Positions 27,644 to 38,561 of a stretch of DNA of 64,000 bases are shown here, piece by piece. A program made the position numbers and the translations under genes. The DNA comes from Bacteroides neonati (GTDB lineage: Bacteria > Bacteroidota > Bacteroidia > Bacteroidales > Bacteroidaceae). The notes under the pieces were generated by a model that searched no databases, was not told where the DNA came from, and was given only the letters and a program-made list of their open reading frames with translations. The stretch is from NCBI RefSeq assembly GCF_000499785.1, contig NZ_HG726020.1, positions 833,515 to 897,514 on the forward strand, read 5' to 3'. Each line of letters starts with the position of its first letter. Position 1 is the stretch's first letter.

Positions 27644-30202
27644 TTATTTAACATTAATCAATAACCGCTCCCCATCGGTCTGCACAGCATACAACTGAGC
27701 TATATCTAACGAAATAGCTGATGGAACCTCAAAAGAAGTAAAATTTGAGAAGAACAACAAATCATTACCTCTTTTTATTTCAAAAGCGACTGCTTCATCA
27801 CCATTCTGAATAGAGATCATCTGTCCACTGCGTGTATAAGTAACCGTTTTGGTTATTTTCTGTTTATTTTGAAATTGAGTATAATAGCCAACATCACCTA
27901 CCTCCTTATATCGGTAATCTGAAGCGCCAAATTCGGTTTTCTTTCGATCCTCCAAGTATTGAATAGGAGCAGCTTTCTTGGGATATTGACGTATAAATTG
28001 ACGAGCGTCTTCAATCATCTTTGGGGTTACGATATAGTCAAACTCTCCATACTGATTAACCTTACTAGACACCGGCTCAAAAAAGCCCCACAAATCAAAA
28101 AACTCCTCCAGGTTCTCTCCTGCTGCCTTACTAGCCATCATGGCAAAAGTCAGTTGCCGTTTTCCCGGACTCGTCTCCGGAACCCTATTAGCATCTTCAC
28201 GCATCAAATTAAATAGTCGAGGCCAGAAATCCTTTTTGAAACCACAACGATGGTAATAATTCCACAGCTGCCAATTCATTCGCATATGCGTTTCCGTATC
28301 TTCGCCTTGATGAGTAGCTGTGCCCATATTATACCATGCCTGCTTGTCGACAAAACGAGCGTTTGCCAACTTCATCAAACCACTTCCACGCGATTTATAT
28401 TTACCTAACTTATAGATAATATAGTTCGAAAATAAATTGTTCGATGATTCTGTAGAACCCGGCCAATTAATTGCCGCTTGATGTATATGCCCTATTTCAT
28501 GTGCGGGTCCCCAAGCATTATCTTCAGCGGCCATTACATTATCCTTTAACAAAATATTTCCTAAATAAGTATATACAAAACCTATTTGATAATCAGAAGC
28601 CCACATATACGATCCTTCGGGAGAAATCGCAAAAATATGATTATTTACCTGACTAGGACGCACATCTGTAATTCCCATCAGCTCTTGCTGCCAGCCAATA
28701 ATATCATCCCACAAATTAATCGCAGACAGGATATTATCCGGTAAATGGCTCAACATTTTATCTCGATGAAAATAAAATATTATTTTTTCTCCTTTTACGC
28801 AAAAATATTTATGCGTGGCTTTACGCAACAGCTCAGCATATTTACTATCGGTACGATGTTCTTTCAAATCAAAAAATCCGGAAACAAGCCCACTGCCCAA
28901 AGGAATATGAATTTTAATTGGCTTGGCAGTAGATGATGATAGGTCTGTGTTATACATAACAAACAGCTGCCCCTGTTCTTTCATTATAAACTTATTCACT
29001 CCCGAACGTAGCATATACACGTCTCCGCTTGCCGCAGTCTGTTTATAGTCTCTACCTGTTTCCCAGATGCACTGCAAAGAGATATCATGCCCATAGGTAT
29101 CACCTACCAACACGATAATCTCGTCTCCCTTTTTCACTGATATTCCGGTAGGGTTATCCAGATTGCTATATTTTTTGGTCATTAACTTTGCAGCCCATTC
29201 TTCCACATTACTATATGGAGCATATTCGCGAACTCGAAAGTTTTTCTCCCATGCGTCATAGCTTCCAGCTTTGAGAGTTTCTGCAATACGTATAAAATAA
29301 GTAGGCAGAGCCGCTATGTCTTCATTTGTTGCATCTTCTTTTATATCGGTACATGTAATGTCTTTAAAGACCTTTAGAAGCTGTTTATCCAGCGTTGTGT
29401 CTTCGTTTCGTTTGAAAAATTGCATTTCATCGCAACTAACAAAATTTCCTAGACCACTCATTACTTCGAAACGTATCCCTGTGGCCTTAACTCCCTGAGA
29501 GAATGAGATTCTAGAAGGTGCATTCTGCTCCTTAAAATCATATTCTCCTTGCAATATATACTCTTTTCTGTCTGTGTCGGTTGCTATATATAGCTTTAAT
29601 TTCCCGAAATTACCATTTCCCGAGCGGGTATAATAAATCAAATAGTCAATAAGCTCTTTACCATTAAAATAGTACTCCAAAATCACTGGAAATTTAGCAC
29701 TTTGCCCCCAAGGAGTATGAAAAGGAGAGCCACCATCGGAAGAGAACTTTCCATCGTAAGTATTCGTTATATCTTGTCCTGACTGATGTTCACTATCCTT
29801 ACCTCCATAAGGTTTCACTTGTATATCGTCCTCAACTATGACGTCATTATTCCCATACTGCTTAACAGTAATCGTATAATTCTTAACACTAGAAGTAACC
29901 TGTATCGTACCTGTTCTGATATCTCCAGTATTCGCACTTACAGAGACTTCCAGCATGCTCCCTGCTGTATCCGATTTCTTTGAAACAAATAACCAATTAA
30001 CGTCTGAACGCGCGCCCCAGTCGGCCATTGGCAACGTGGTTATAACCGGGATACTTATTTTTACAGCATTTTTATCTACACTTTTCGAGATATCACTCTG
30101 TGCTATTTCGAAAGTCGTTAATATATCTTCTTTACGATCCGCACAACACGTAAATACAAACACTAATAAAAGAACATTAAGTAAAATCGTTTTTTTTCTC
30201 AT
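27644..30202 (-). CDS. BACON / F5-8C / M60-family metallopeptidase (mucinase-like)
   Basis: 852 residues. After a probable lipoprotein signal (Cys 19/20, FTCC) come a BACON domain at about 30-115 (WLFVSKKSDTAGSMLEVSVSAN), a discoidin F5/8 type C domain at about 130-270, and an M60 (enhancin-like) peptidase region with the gluzincin motif HEIGHIHQ around residue 567 and a Glu in WPGSTE downstream. M60 enzymes of Bacteroides cleave O-glycosylated mucin-type proteins, and BACON domains are thought to bind mucin or carbohydrate. A surface location is likely. It follows the DUF1735 gene by 89 bp. The target in this organism is inferred, not seen. Confidence 0.9.
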   Translation of the reverse strand: MRKKTILLNVLLLVFVFTCCADRKEDILTTFEIAQSDISKSVDKNAVKISIPVITTLPMADWGARSDVNWLFVSKKSDTAGSMLEVSVSANTGDIRTGTIQVTSSVKNYTITVKQYGNNDVIVEDDIQVKPYGGKDSEHQSGQDITNTYDGKFSSDGGSPFHTPWGQSAKFPVILEYYFNGKELIDYLIYYTRSGNGNFGKLKLYIATDTDRKEYILQGEYDFKEQNAPSRISFSQGVKATGIRFEVMSGLGNFVSCDEMQFFKRNEDTTLDKQLLKVFKDITCTDIKEDATNEDIAALPTYFIRIAETLKAGSYDAWEKNFRVREYAPYSNVEEWAAKLMTKKYSNLDNPTGISVKKGDEIIVLVGDTYGHDISLQCIWETGRDYKQTAASGDVYMLRSGVNKFIMKEQGQLFVMYNTDLSSSTAKPIKIHIPLGSGLVSGFFDLKEHRTDSKYAELLRKATHKYFCVKGEKIIFYFHRDKMLSHLPDNILSAINLWDDIIGWQQELMGITDVRPSQVNNHIFAISPEGSYMWASDYQIGFVYTYLGNILLKDNVMAAEDNAWGPAHEIGHIHQAAINWPGSTESSNNLFSNYIIYKLGKYKSRGSGLMKLANARFVDKQAWYNMGTATHQGEDTETHMRMNWQLWNYYHRCGFKKDFWPRLFNLMREDANRVPETSPGKRQLTFAMMASKAAGENLEEFFDLWGFFEPVSSKVNQYGEFDYIVTPKMIEDARQFIRQYPKKAAPIQYLEDRKKTEFGASDYRYKEVGDVGYYTQFQNKQKITKTVTYTRSGQMISIQNGDEAVAFEIKRGNDLLFFSNFTSFEVPSAISLDIAQLYAVQTDGERLLINVK

Positions 30203-30291
30203 GGTATAAACTTTGATTAAGGTATTAATGGAGTAATGATAATAGAAGAGAGGGGAAATACCTCTCTCTTCTATATTTTAATTAAATAGCA

Positions 30292-31596
30292 CTAAAAACC
30301 ATATAAGCTAAATTCGCTCCAAACAAAGTATTTACCTCCTGTGAAGTTTTTCTTACACACAAAGCGTAAATATTTTGTTGCTGACTTAGTTTCCAATAAA
30401 GGAGAATTATATACTCCCGCACCACCACCAGGCAGTTTATCAACATCTGAAATAAAATGTTTCAAAAGAGTAAAGTTTTTATTGTCCTCACTGCCTTGAA
30501 GTTCAAAGTCTGCGAGTGCAGCATTTCCATTTACAGATCGATTTGTATATGAAAACTTAAAAGAACTTATGCCTTGAGGTAAACTTACTTGTACATAATG
30601 ATCACCTGTTACCGCAATAGACCATGCAGTATGGAAATAGGAGGTAACATCATTGTCCAATAAATTAGCTAACGATCCCTCAGTTGGTTCTGTTGCATTG
30701 GATGTTAACATCGCAACTGTCAAAGGGTATTTTTCTATGGTGACTCCCATTAAAACAGGAGTTTTATCCACAGTAAAAGTTTCTTTACTTACACTTTTTA
30801 TACGTAAAGGAAGTGTATTATCTGCATGTTGTAAAGCATTCACTTTAACTTGTAAAGTGGCCTTACTACTTCCTTTTTTGAAAGATACTTTTCCACCATT
30901 AACCAGTTCATAAGTTCCTTTAGGCAGCAAATTATATTGAGTTCCTGCTAAAGCAGTCTCATCAACTTCTACCAAACAATCAAAATCCCAATTATTAGTA
31001 ATCTGCAAGGTTAAGGGTATATCTATCGTTTTCCCTTCTTTGGGACTAATATTACTTACATAGCCCACTGTCTCAAAAGCAATCGATGGGACAACAACAA
31101 CGGGTTTAATAATCAGAACATTCATGGTAGAATTAATTGAATCATTCACACTTGTAAGCATAAATGGTATTACATAATCTGTCTCCACATCTTTTTGAAC
31201 TACCGATTCGATTTCACTAGTTTTTAAAGAAAGACCAATCTTCTTATAAAGTTCTGTAGCGGTAAATGACAGATCGGTTGCATCTAATGTGTAACAGTTT
31301 TCGGGTAATGCCTGATAAGAAAGCCCTCTAGAAGCACAGTAAATATCCAACGTTTTTTGATCCATTGGTGTAAACTTCGCATCAGCTATTGCAGTTGGAT
31401 CTGTGCCAGCTTTCACAACAGTAACTGAATATTCTGTATTTTCACCTGTTTTAAACAGTTTCATGTCTATTACTCCACTATTCTTCAAATAGAGTATTTT
31501 GTGAAACTTTTCCGGATACATATTATCATAATTTGTACATCCGGCATTTATTAGTAACAGGATAAGTATAAAAGCTGCTAAATATTTCTTTTTCAT
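30292..31596 (-). CDS. DUF1735 and F5/8 type C surface lipoprotein (glycan-binding candidate)
   Basis: 434 residues with a lipoprotein signal ending INAGC. The N-terminal half matches DUF1735-type beta-sandwich repeats (KILYLKNSGVIDMKLFKTGE and FTPMDQKTLDIYCAS), the C-terminal third (about 300-434) is a discoidin-like F5/8 type C domain ending KYFVWSEFSLYGF. In PULs a lipoprotein after susD usually serves as a surface glycan-binding protein, and this one fits. It is 20 bp downstream of susD in the same direction. Confidence 0.85.
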   Translation of the reverse strand: MKKKYLAAFILILLLINAGCTNYDNMYPEKFHKILYLKNSGVIDMKLFKTGENTEYSVTVVKAGTDPTAIADAKFTPMDQKTLDIYCASRGLSYQALPENCYTLDATDLSFTATELYKKIGLSLKTSEIESVVQKDVETDYVIPFMLTSVNDSINSTMNVLIIKPVVVVPSIAFETVGYVSNISPKEGKTIDIPLTLQITNNWDFDCLVEVDETALAGTQYNLLPKGTYELVNGGKVSFKKGSSKATLQVKVNALQHADNTLPLRIKSVSKETFTVDKTPVLMGVTIEKYPLTVAMLTSNATEPTEGSLANLLDNDVTSYFHTAWSIAVTGDHYVQVSLPQGISSFKFSYTNRSVNGNAALADFELQGSEDNKNFTLLKHFISDVDKLPGGGAGVYNSPLLETKSATKYLRFVCKKNFTGGKYFVWSEFSLYGF

Positions 31597-31616
31597 AAAT
31601 ATAAATTCATTTAATA

Positions 31617-33533
31617 TTAATAACCCGGTGCTTGAATCATTTGGGGATTCTTGTATACTTCATTATAGAATACGCTACCCAAATTCATTCTATTTTCCCA
31701 TTTATAAGGTTGCGAAACTTTAACACGTTGATTGTACTCATTAAAGGTAGGGTCTAGTTTAGCTTCTGCATTCAATCCTTCTCGTTTTCCTGCTGCCAAG
31801 TATTCAGCCCCCTTGCCCCAACGACGAATATCAAAATAACGCTGACCTTCTCCCCAGAACTCAATGAATCGTTCATTGATAACCCACTCCATTATAGGCA
31901 TATCGTTCGTTACATCACTTTCTTTCAAAGCTGGTACTCCGGCACGCTGACGTATTGGATTAAGATAACTAAGAGCTTCCTGCTTTTGATCCAAAGCAGC
32001 ATAGCATTCGGCTATATTCAAATAGAGTTCAGCTAAACGAATCAAAGGTCTAGGGCTATTCTTAAAATTCCATGAGTTATTTACGGAAAGGTTTAAATTG
32101 GGACGTATCCATTTTTGAGATAAAAATCCTGTTACACAATGATCACGATTAAATAACGAAGGATTAAATCCTTGCAATTGACTATTTCTCAACTGCAATT
32201 TAAGAGGTTTTCCGTCTGCTAATTTTGAACTATAATCACCTCCATCAAATGCCATCCAAGCATAAAAACGTGGTTCTCGGCCAATATTAATTTTAATAAT
32301 ATCAGGTCTTCCATTCACATTGGCGCTCTTCAACCATTCGCTTTTAGGCGTATAGGCATTATCTTTTGATGGTAATTTGCCCGTATTTGTATAGAATCGT
32401 TCTATAGTATTTAAGAAGGGTGAAACACCACTGTATCCGCTATACCAATTTCCATTATTTAACTTCAATACACGTGTCGGTAAGGAAGCCATCCAAATGT
32501 TATCACCTACATTATCGAGCCCCCAGACAAGCTCCTTATTCCCTTCATTGGAGCGCGTTGTAGCTAAATATCTCATTAATAAAACCTTTTTTCTAAATGC
32601 GATTCCTTCTGCCGACTCATTCTCCAATCCAGGAATAAAAGGCAATGCCACATTTTCTTTTGCATATAGTTCTTCATCAGTATATAAAGAACAACCGCCA
32701 TCACTTTGCGCATACTCCAACGCCTCTTTACAAGCAGTTAATGCTCGATTCCACTTTTCACGATCATATGTATGACTAACCAGCTCTTTACCATATCCCG
32801 GAGTTTCATAGTTTTTATTCTTCCACTCTGGATAAGGGAAACTACCATTCCATAAAGGAGAGGCAGCATAAAGTAAAGCCTTAGCTTTTATTGCTTTACA
32901 AATAGTAGAGGTCGTTCTTCCCCATTCACTACTAGAACGAGTTGCTGGAAGATCCTTTGCAGCTTCATCTAACCGATTACAAATCCAATCTGTTACATAG
33001 TCGTAATGTGAACGTCCCGGATATTCGCTACTTGGGGTATCCATAGCGATATAGGAATCAGTGATAGGGCAAGGACCATAAAAACGTAATACTTCAAAGT
33101 GATAATAAGCAATTAAAAAGTTAGCTTCTGCTGCCCATTCAATTCTTTGCGCCTCAGTTATTCCATAAGCATTTTTCAACTGCTGCAAAAACAGATGAGA
33201 CTGGCCTATAAAGCGATAAAGGCTTCCCCACCGATGATCTGGGCTATTTGGAAGATTCTGGTCAAAAGCAACTAAATGAGAGCGGTGATTCCACAGTTCA
33301 GGCAATGCAAACTCGTCTGTAGAAGCTTCTGACTCTGTATAAGAAATAGGGTTTCTTATACCTGCATAACAAGAGTAGAGGAAACCTAATGTGGCTTCTG
33401 CATCTTTGGTAGCATCTGGTAATTCCGCTTGCTCCGGTGGAACTACATCTAGATAATCACAAGACATTACTGAACAGCACATTGACATAATTAGTATGCC
33501 ACTATATATCTTTATATTATTAAATAGCTTCAT
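31617..33533 (-). CDS. SusD/RagB family outer-membrane lipoprotein
   Basis: 638 residues; the lipoprotein signal ends MSCDYLDVVPPEQAEL, the usual start of SusD proteins. It is an alpha-helical TPR-based protein with the C-terminal SusD/RagB signature (LIRLAELYLNIAECYAALDQ and INERFIEFWGEGQRYFDIRRWG). SusD forms the lid over its SusC partner and binds glycan at the cell surface. Its gene starts 20 bp after the susC stop. Because susC is interrupted by an IS, this protein may be poorly expressed or left without a partner. Confidence 0.95.
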   Translation of the reverse strand: MKLFNNIKIYSGILIMSMCCSVMSCDYLDVVPPEQAELPDATKDAEATLGFLYSCYAGIRNPISYTESEASTDEFALPELWNHRSHLVAFDQNLPNSPDHRWGSLYRFIGQSHLFLQQLKNAYGITEAQRIEWAAEANFLIAYYHFEVLRFYGPCPITDSYIAMDTPSSEYPGRSHYDYVTDWICNRLDEAAKDLPATRSSSEWGRTTSTICKAIKAKALLYAASPLWNGSFPYPEWKNKNYETPGYGKELVSHTYDREKWNRALTACKEALEYAQSDGGCSLYTDEELYAKENVALPFIPGLENESAEGIAFRKKVLLMRYLATTRSNEGNKELVWGLDNVGDNIWMASLPTRVLKLNNGNWYSGYSGVSPFLNTIERFYTNTGKLPSKDNAYTPKSEWLKSANVNGRPDIIKINIGREPRFYAWMAFDGGDYSSKLADGKPLKLQLRNSQLQGFNPSLFNRDHCVTGFLSQKWIRPNLNLSVNNSWNFKNSPRPLIRLAELYLNIAECYAALDQKQEALSYLNPIRQRAGVPALKESDVTNDMPIMEWVINERFIEFWGEGQRYFDIRRWGKGAEYLAAGKREGLNAEAKLDPTFNEYNQRVKVSQPYKWENRMNLGSVFYNEVYKNPQMIQAPGY

Positions 33534-36417
33534 ATTCTATAAAAGTTTTTAAGTTAAAAGTTCAATTGTAGACCGACGTTTACAGTACGCTGTAAAGGGT
33601 ATTTATACCAATCTAATTCAGGATCCCATTCTTTAAATGAACTAAATACGGCTAAGTTATCACCACTTAGAAAAACACGTCCACCTTTAAAGCGATAGCC
33701 TAATTCCAAAGTCTTGAAACGAAGGAAATTACCGTTTCTCATCCAAAAAGTACTATTCACTTGATTATTCTTAACATCAGCATCTCTCAGTCCTAGACGA
33801 GGATATGCTGCGCTAGGGTTTGGATTACTTTCTGTCCAGTAGTCATCAGCAATAAACTGAAAAATATTTCGATCTGACTGCCCAAAAGGATGTATCCCAT
33901 TAACCATAATCTTTCTTTTTGCTGATCCGTTAAAGAATACACCAAAATCAAATTTCTTATATGTTAAATTTAATCCGAGACCATACTGAATACGCGGAGT
34001 ATCGCCATACTCAGAAATCATTGTATAATCATAGGAGTCAATAACATTATCTCCATTCAAGTCACGATATTTAATATCACCAGGTTTTACAGTACTTCCT
34101 AAATTTTGTTTTGGACTATTGTCTATTTCATCTTGAGTTTGGAATAGGCCTTCGGCGATATAGCCGTATTTTGCATCTAATGGCTTACCTGTAGTATTTG
34201 TCCACTCATATGGATAAATAGGTTGATCAGAGTCTACATACTTATTTTCGGTGTACGTGAAATTTCCGCGAACTTCCATAGAGAAGTTTTTTGCAATTTG
34301 ATAACGATAAGAAGAACTAAGTTCAAAGCCCCAGTTATTTACTTTACCAACGTTGCTCCATGGTTTAGCTGTATAATATCCCAATGATTCGGGCCATGCC
34401 TCACGATGTAACAAAATGTTATATCGATGTTCAAAGAAATAATCAGCAGTAATATTCCAATTGCGGAACAGGGTCAAATCCAATCCAACATCAAGTTTCC
34501 TCGAACGCTCCCATCCACCATTTTGTACTCCATATTGAGTTACGAGTGGACCTTTCTTCGTTGTTTCAAAATCTTCTCCGGTCGTAAAACCAACATTACC
34601 TAGAGTTACAGAGTTAATATAAAGATAATGAGGCGATCCTGCTATCAAACCGGTTTCATCACTACCAACCAATCCATAAGATGCTCTTAACTTCATATTA
34701 TCTACAACTTTCTTTAATGGCTCAAAGAAAGCTTCGTTACTTGCAACCCAACCTATAGAAGCTGCCGGAAAAAATTCAAAACGCTGCCCTTTAGCTAAAC
34801 GTTCTGTTCCATTGTATCCAAAATTAAATTCAAACAAGTATCGTTGACCGTAATCATAAGTTACACGTCCAGACACTCCTTGGTTGCGTTTTGGCAACTG
34901 ATACTTTTTATAATCACGCTGTTGATACATCAACATACCACCTACATTATGAAGACCAAACTGCCTATTATAAAGTAACTTAAAATCTAACGTAATAGTT
35001 CGATCACCATCTTTAGAGATATCCGATTGGGAAATATAGTCTGTACCCGAAGTACCCAAACGTTCAAGTTCATAGCCCGTTGGATTTAACGGATCATAAC
35101 TACCGTCTATTATACGATAATAATAAGGCTCAATAGTTTGACTGTAATCAGAATAAGACCAGTTTTTAAAGTTAACCAAAGCAGTAATTCTTAACCCTTT
35201 GGTAATAAAATCAAGTTTCTGATCAATTTTGACCGATGTGTTCAAGGTATTCTCGTCTGATTCCTTATAGGATGTCGACATATAAGCATATGGATTCCCA
35301 TAAAGATTGTTTCCACTCAAAATAGAATTACCAAAACGCACATGATTATCTCCATCACGTCCTGGATATATAGCCGGATGATTTATTGGATTAGATGCCA
35401 GTGTCATCAGAAATAAATCTTTTGTACTAAAGTTAGGTCCTCCATGCATACGAATCTGAGCATTCATGTTCAAATCGATCTTCGTTGTTGGGGTGACCTT
35501 ATATGAGATATTATTTTGAAAATTATATCCCATATTATTTATATTATTCTTAAACGAATAAAGTTTAGGCGAATCCAATAAGCCAGTATCATGATTCATC
35601 TGTAGACTCATATAGTAGGTTGCTTTCGAACCTCCACCCGATATATTTACATTAGCTCGCTGGTTCATCGCCATACTCTTAAAAATCAGATCTCCCCAAT
35701 CTACATCCGGATAAACATATGGATTTAAATGCTGACGAGTTCCATCAATTCGAGTCTGCGAGTATTTAGCTGTAGCACTCGGATTACGGGTCAATTGGGC
35801 TTCATTATACATTTCCATCCAAGTTGCACCATCTGCAAATTTCGGGAAATTCATGGGTGAATTGAAAGAGTTTTCTAAAGTTACATTGATCGTTGTTTTA
35901 GAGTTTTCCATACCTCTTTTTGTAGTAACTAGCATAACACCATTGGCTCCTCTAGCTCCATAAATAGCTGTAGCAGAAGCGTCTTTCAATATAGAAAAAC
36001 TTTCGATTGTCTCTGCCGGGATATTATTTAAATCTGAAGTTGATATTTCGACATCATCCAACATAATAAGTGGAGTAGCACGTCCACCAAACGTACTAAT
36101 ACCACGAATATAAAACTCAGAAGCAGATCCCGGCTCTCCACTAGAGGTTTTTGATATTACACCCGCTAATTTACCAGCCAATGAATTCGTTAAAGAAGAA
36201 CTCGGCGATTTAAGCTCTAAACCCTTTACACTCGTAATTGCACCAGTAACACTTACTTTCTTTTGTGTGCCTGCGCCAACAATAACAACTTCATCTAATA
36301 AGGCATTATCAGACTCCATTTTTACATTAATCACTCCAAGGTCATCCACAGGGATTTCACGTTTTCTGTAGCCAATGTAAGAGAATTCTAATATAACACG
36401 AGATCCAGTTATTTGAA

Positions 36418-36422
36418 TTGAA
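36418..36422. repeat. Target-site duplication, left copy
   Basis: TTGAA, duplicated at 38008..38012 on the other side of the IS. Five bases fits IS1380-family insertion. Confidence 0.9.
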
Positions 36423-38007
36423 CCTCATCCGCAGCTAATTTATAACTGATTCAAATAGCGATTTAATTCACCTAATAGTTCCTACTCGTAGCTTTTCCCC
36501 CTGCTTTTCTCCTTGATTTCAGGTTATAGGGCATAGCTTCCCCTTTCCCCAGTTAGCTGAAGGCATAAGTAATCCCACGAAAAGTTGTTTTTACGGACTC
36601 CAAAGCAACTTGTATGGTTTGTCGGAATAAATATTGAGTACCCATTGTCTGCCTGTCTTTACCCATTTCGCAGGAACTGTAATGAATCGAAAGATAAATC
36701 GTTTGACTCGGCTTACCGGTTCAATATCTTCAAACACGGCTGCAACCTTCTCAATAAGGTAAGCATAAAAGTTTTTAGCCATGGCTGTAAGTAGCAGGAA
36801 TACTGTATTCTCTTTGAGGAATGAACAGGGAAGATGACTCCACCCGAAATCGTTATTCATCATGTCGAATGTTCTTTCACAGGCTCCACGAGCATTGTAG
36901 AAGAGTACAATGTCTTTTTCAGAACTTTCATGGTCATTGGTTAAGATGCACCGATAGGTGTATTCACCATCAAATAGGTCCAATTGGTTGTCCTTACGCT
37001 TTTGCCTTTGAATAACAAGTCGGTAGTTTTCTTCTTGCAAAAAGGAAGTAAAAGGTATGGAGGTCACTTCATAATTCTCGAAGTTGATTTCTTCTTTTTT
37101 CCAATCTGTGATTTTCGTCATTTCTTCATACAGAGACTGACATTTGCCGGCTCGTATGTAGAACTTGTTGCAGTAGCCATGTGTCATACGGATAATCTCT
37201 TCCGAATAAGAACCACAGTCCATCCGGCAACGGTCTATGAATATTCCCCTATCGGCCAAACGACGAAAAGTCCGTTGGAGCGTATCCGCTTGACGAAAAC
37301 GGACATTTGCGTTTGCGGCCCGATTTTCCACACCAACAATGTTACCACCAATAGTTGCCGTGCCGGGGAAATAACCACGTTTTTTCTTGTAAGAATACTG
37401 AGTGTCATACTTTTCTGTGGGAATAAACTGGTGGTCGAAGTCCAAGTTATAAAGCGTGTTTGGCTTGAGTTGTTCTGTTTGAAGGAGCATATCGAGCATC
37501 AAACTATTAAGCTGTTCCGCCTTATTGAAAGCATAGCTTGCTCCTTTTTGGGAAGTATAGTGGATATCCAATTCTGCGAGTTCTTTTATGCCTCTCAATA
37601 AAGTATCCGGACTGGGGATTTCAGTATCCGGGCGTAATTCAAGATGTTTGCCAAGGTGTTTGCCGATATCTTCGATGTGGTCACCGCCGCAATAGTAGAT
37701 CCAAAATAGGCTCGAAATAATTTCGCTATATTGGTAACCGGCGTAGGAAGAACGTAATCCTAAAGATTTATCGATCACGGAATTCAGTCCTAAACGAGAA
37801 AATTCATCCATTGCGTAAAATATACCCCCAAAAGGAGTGATATTATCTGATTTTATGGCTATTTTTGTTGTCATATGCACAAGTACCTTTATGGTTTGTT
37901 TGGTAGCACTAATTTAGGTGAATCTTGTGACATAACCAAACCTTGAGGATGTTATTCATCCTCAAGTGTTTGGATTCTCTGAAAATAATATGACTGCGGA
38001 TTTAAGG
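36423..38007 (-). mobile_element. IS1380-family insertion sequence, complete, 1585 bp
   Basis: Ends are CCTCATCCGCAG (36423..36434) and, on the other strand, CCTTAAATCCGCAG (38007..37994): imperfect terminal inverted repeats sharing CCT and TCCGCAG. It is flanked by the 5-bp direct repeat TTGAA and carries one transposase gene on minus. Size and ends resemble the Bacteroides IS942/IS612-type elements. Perfect flanks and an intact transposase indicate recent insertion. Such elements can carry outward promoters; I saw no exact TAnnTTTG reading out toward susC within the last 170 bp. Confidence 0.93.
36591..37874 (-). CDS. IS1380-family transposase
   Basis: 427 residues from the ATG at 37874 (MTTKIAIKSDNITPFGG); the frame also opens at a GTG at 37880. 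This is a DDE-type transposase of the IS1380 group: LYNLDFDHQFIP holds the likely first catalytic Asp (D in LDFDH, near residue 145), MDCGSYSEEI the second (near 218) and CERTFDMMNNDFGW the late Glu (near 335). No stop or frameshift interrupts it, so it may still be active. It reads in the same direction as the interrupted susC. Confidence 0.93.
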   Translation of the reverse strand: MTTKIAIKSDNITPFGGIFYAMDEFSRLGLNSVIDKSLGLRSSYAGYQYSEIISSLFWIYYCGGDHIEDIGKHLGKHLELRPDTEIPSPDTLLRGIKELAELDIHYTSQKGASYAFNKAEQLNSLMLDMLLQTEQLKPNTLYNLDFDHQFIPTEKYDTQYSYKKKRGYFPGTATIGGNIVGVENRAANANVRFRQADTLQRTFRRLADRGIFIDRCRMDCGSYSEEIIRMTHGYCNKFYIRAGKCQSLYEEMTKITDWKKEEINFENYEVTSIPFTSFLQEENYRLVIQRQKRKDNQLDLFDGEYTYRCILTNDHESSEKDIVLFYNARGACERTFDMMNNDFGWSHLPCSFLKENTVFLLLTAMAKNFYAYLIEKVAAVFEDIEPVSRVKRFIFRFITVPAKWVKTGRQWVLNIYSDKPYKLLWSP

Positions 38008-38012
38008 TTGAA
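38008..38012. repeat. Target-site duplication, right copy
   Basis: TTGAA, matching 36418..36422. Confidence 0.9.
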
Positions 38013-38544
38013 TAATTTCCATCAATATCGGAAATCACACCTGTATTCGAACCTTTAACTTTGATGTTTGCTCCAATAATAGGTGTCCCATCTGATGAAT
38101 CTGTTACTACTCCAGATATGATTCGAGTTTTTTTCTGCTGGGAAACAGCTGGTTTATTGACTTTAATAATAATTTCATGTTCTTTTACCACATAGTTCAC
38201 ATCACTTCCTTTAAAGATAACAGAAAGAACTTCATCGATTGTTCCTTTACAATCAATATCCTTCCTACTTGTATCATCAATATCACTTGCCTTGAAGAAG
38301 AAAGTATAATCACTTGTATTCTCTATGATCTTAATGGCCTGTTTCATTGTAATCGACTGGCCTTTAACCGCTATGGTTCCTTGAGCAGCACTTACCGCAA
38401 TAGGAGCGAACAGCAGCATAACAATGGTATACCTGATATACCTACATTTTAGAAATAAGATTTTCATGTTTTTTGTTGAATTAATAAAAGGTTAATTATC
38501 AAATTACAAAGGCTGTATTTTGACTGAAATTTAATCTACAAAAT

Positions 38545-38561
38545 AGTTCTGTGAGAACTTA
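38545..38561. repeat. Palindromic site upstream of susC
   Basis: AGTTCTGTGAGAACTTA contains AGTTCT and AGAACT separated by GTG. The same 17 bases occur inverted inside 38681..38703. It lies 78 bp before the susC start, where an operator or activator site for the PUL would be expected. Confidence 0.7.

Larger units (their letters stand above)
33554..38467 (-). pseudogene. SusC/RagA TonB-dependent transporter split by an IS1380-type element
   Basis: The 5' part (38467..38009) encodes a signal peptide, an STN signalling domain (about residues 30-105) and most of a carboxypeptidase-regulatory-like domain up to SDIDGNYS (residue 153). The 3' part resumes at the left IS edge with IQITGSRVILEFSYIGYRK, then the plug (DEVVIVGAGTQKK) and barrel to the stop at 33554. 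Removing the IS and one TTGAA copy restores one frame of 1107 residues, normal for an STN-bearing SusC. Present reading from the 5' part adds 18 IS-coded residues and stops at 37952. The GTG at 36349 is not a likely native start. No other lesion was seen. Confidence 0.95.

Noticed and set aside
33554..36349. A stand-alone SusC-like gene starting at GTG 36349.
   Set aside because: The frame is open upstream to the IS edge with typical SusC residues, and joins the 5' fragment exactly once the IS is removed; it is the 3' part of a split gene.
36423..36590. An outward promoter in the IS end that would drive the rest of susC and susD.
   Set aside because: No exact TAnnTTTG was found reading toward susC; the nearest, CTATTTGAA, lacks the two-base spacer. 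Not excluded, but unsupported.
37952..38467. An independent short STN-domain gene.
   Set aside because: Its last 18 codons come from the IS end and the rest is the 5' part of susC. It may be expressed, but it is not a native gene.
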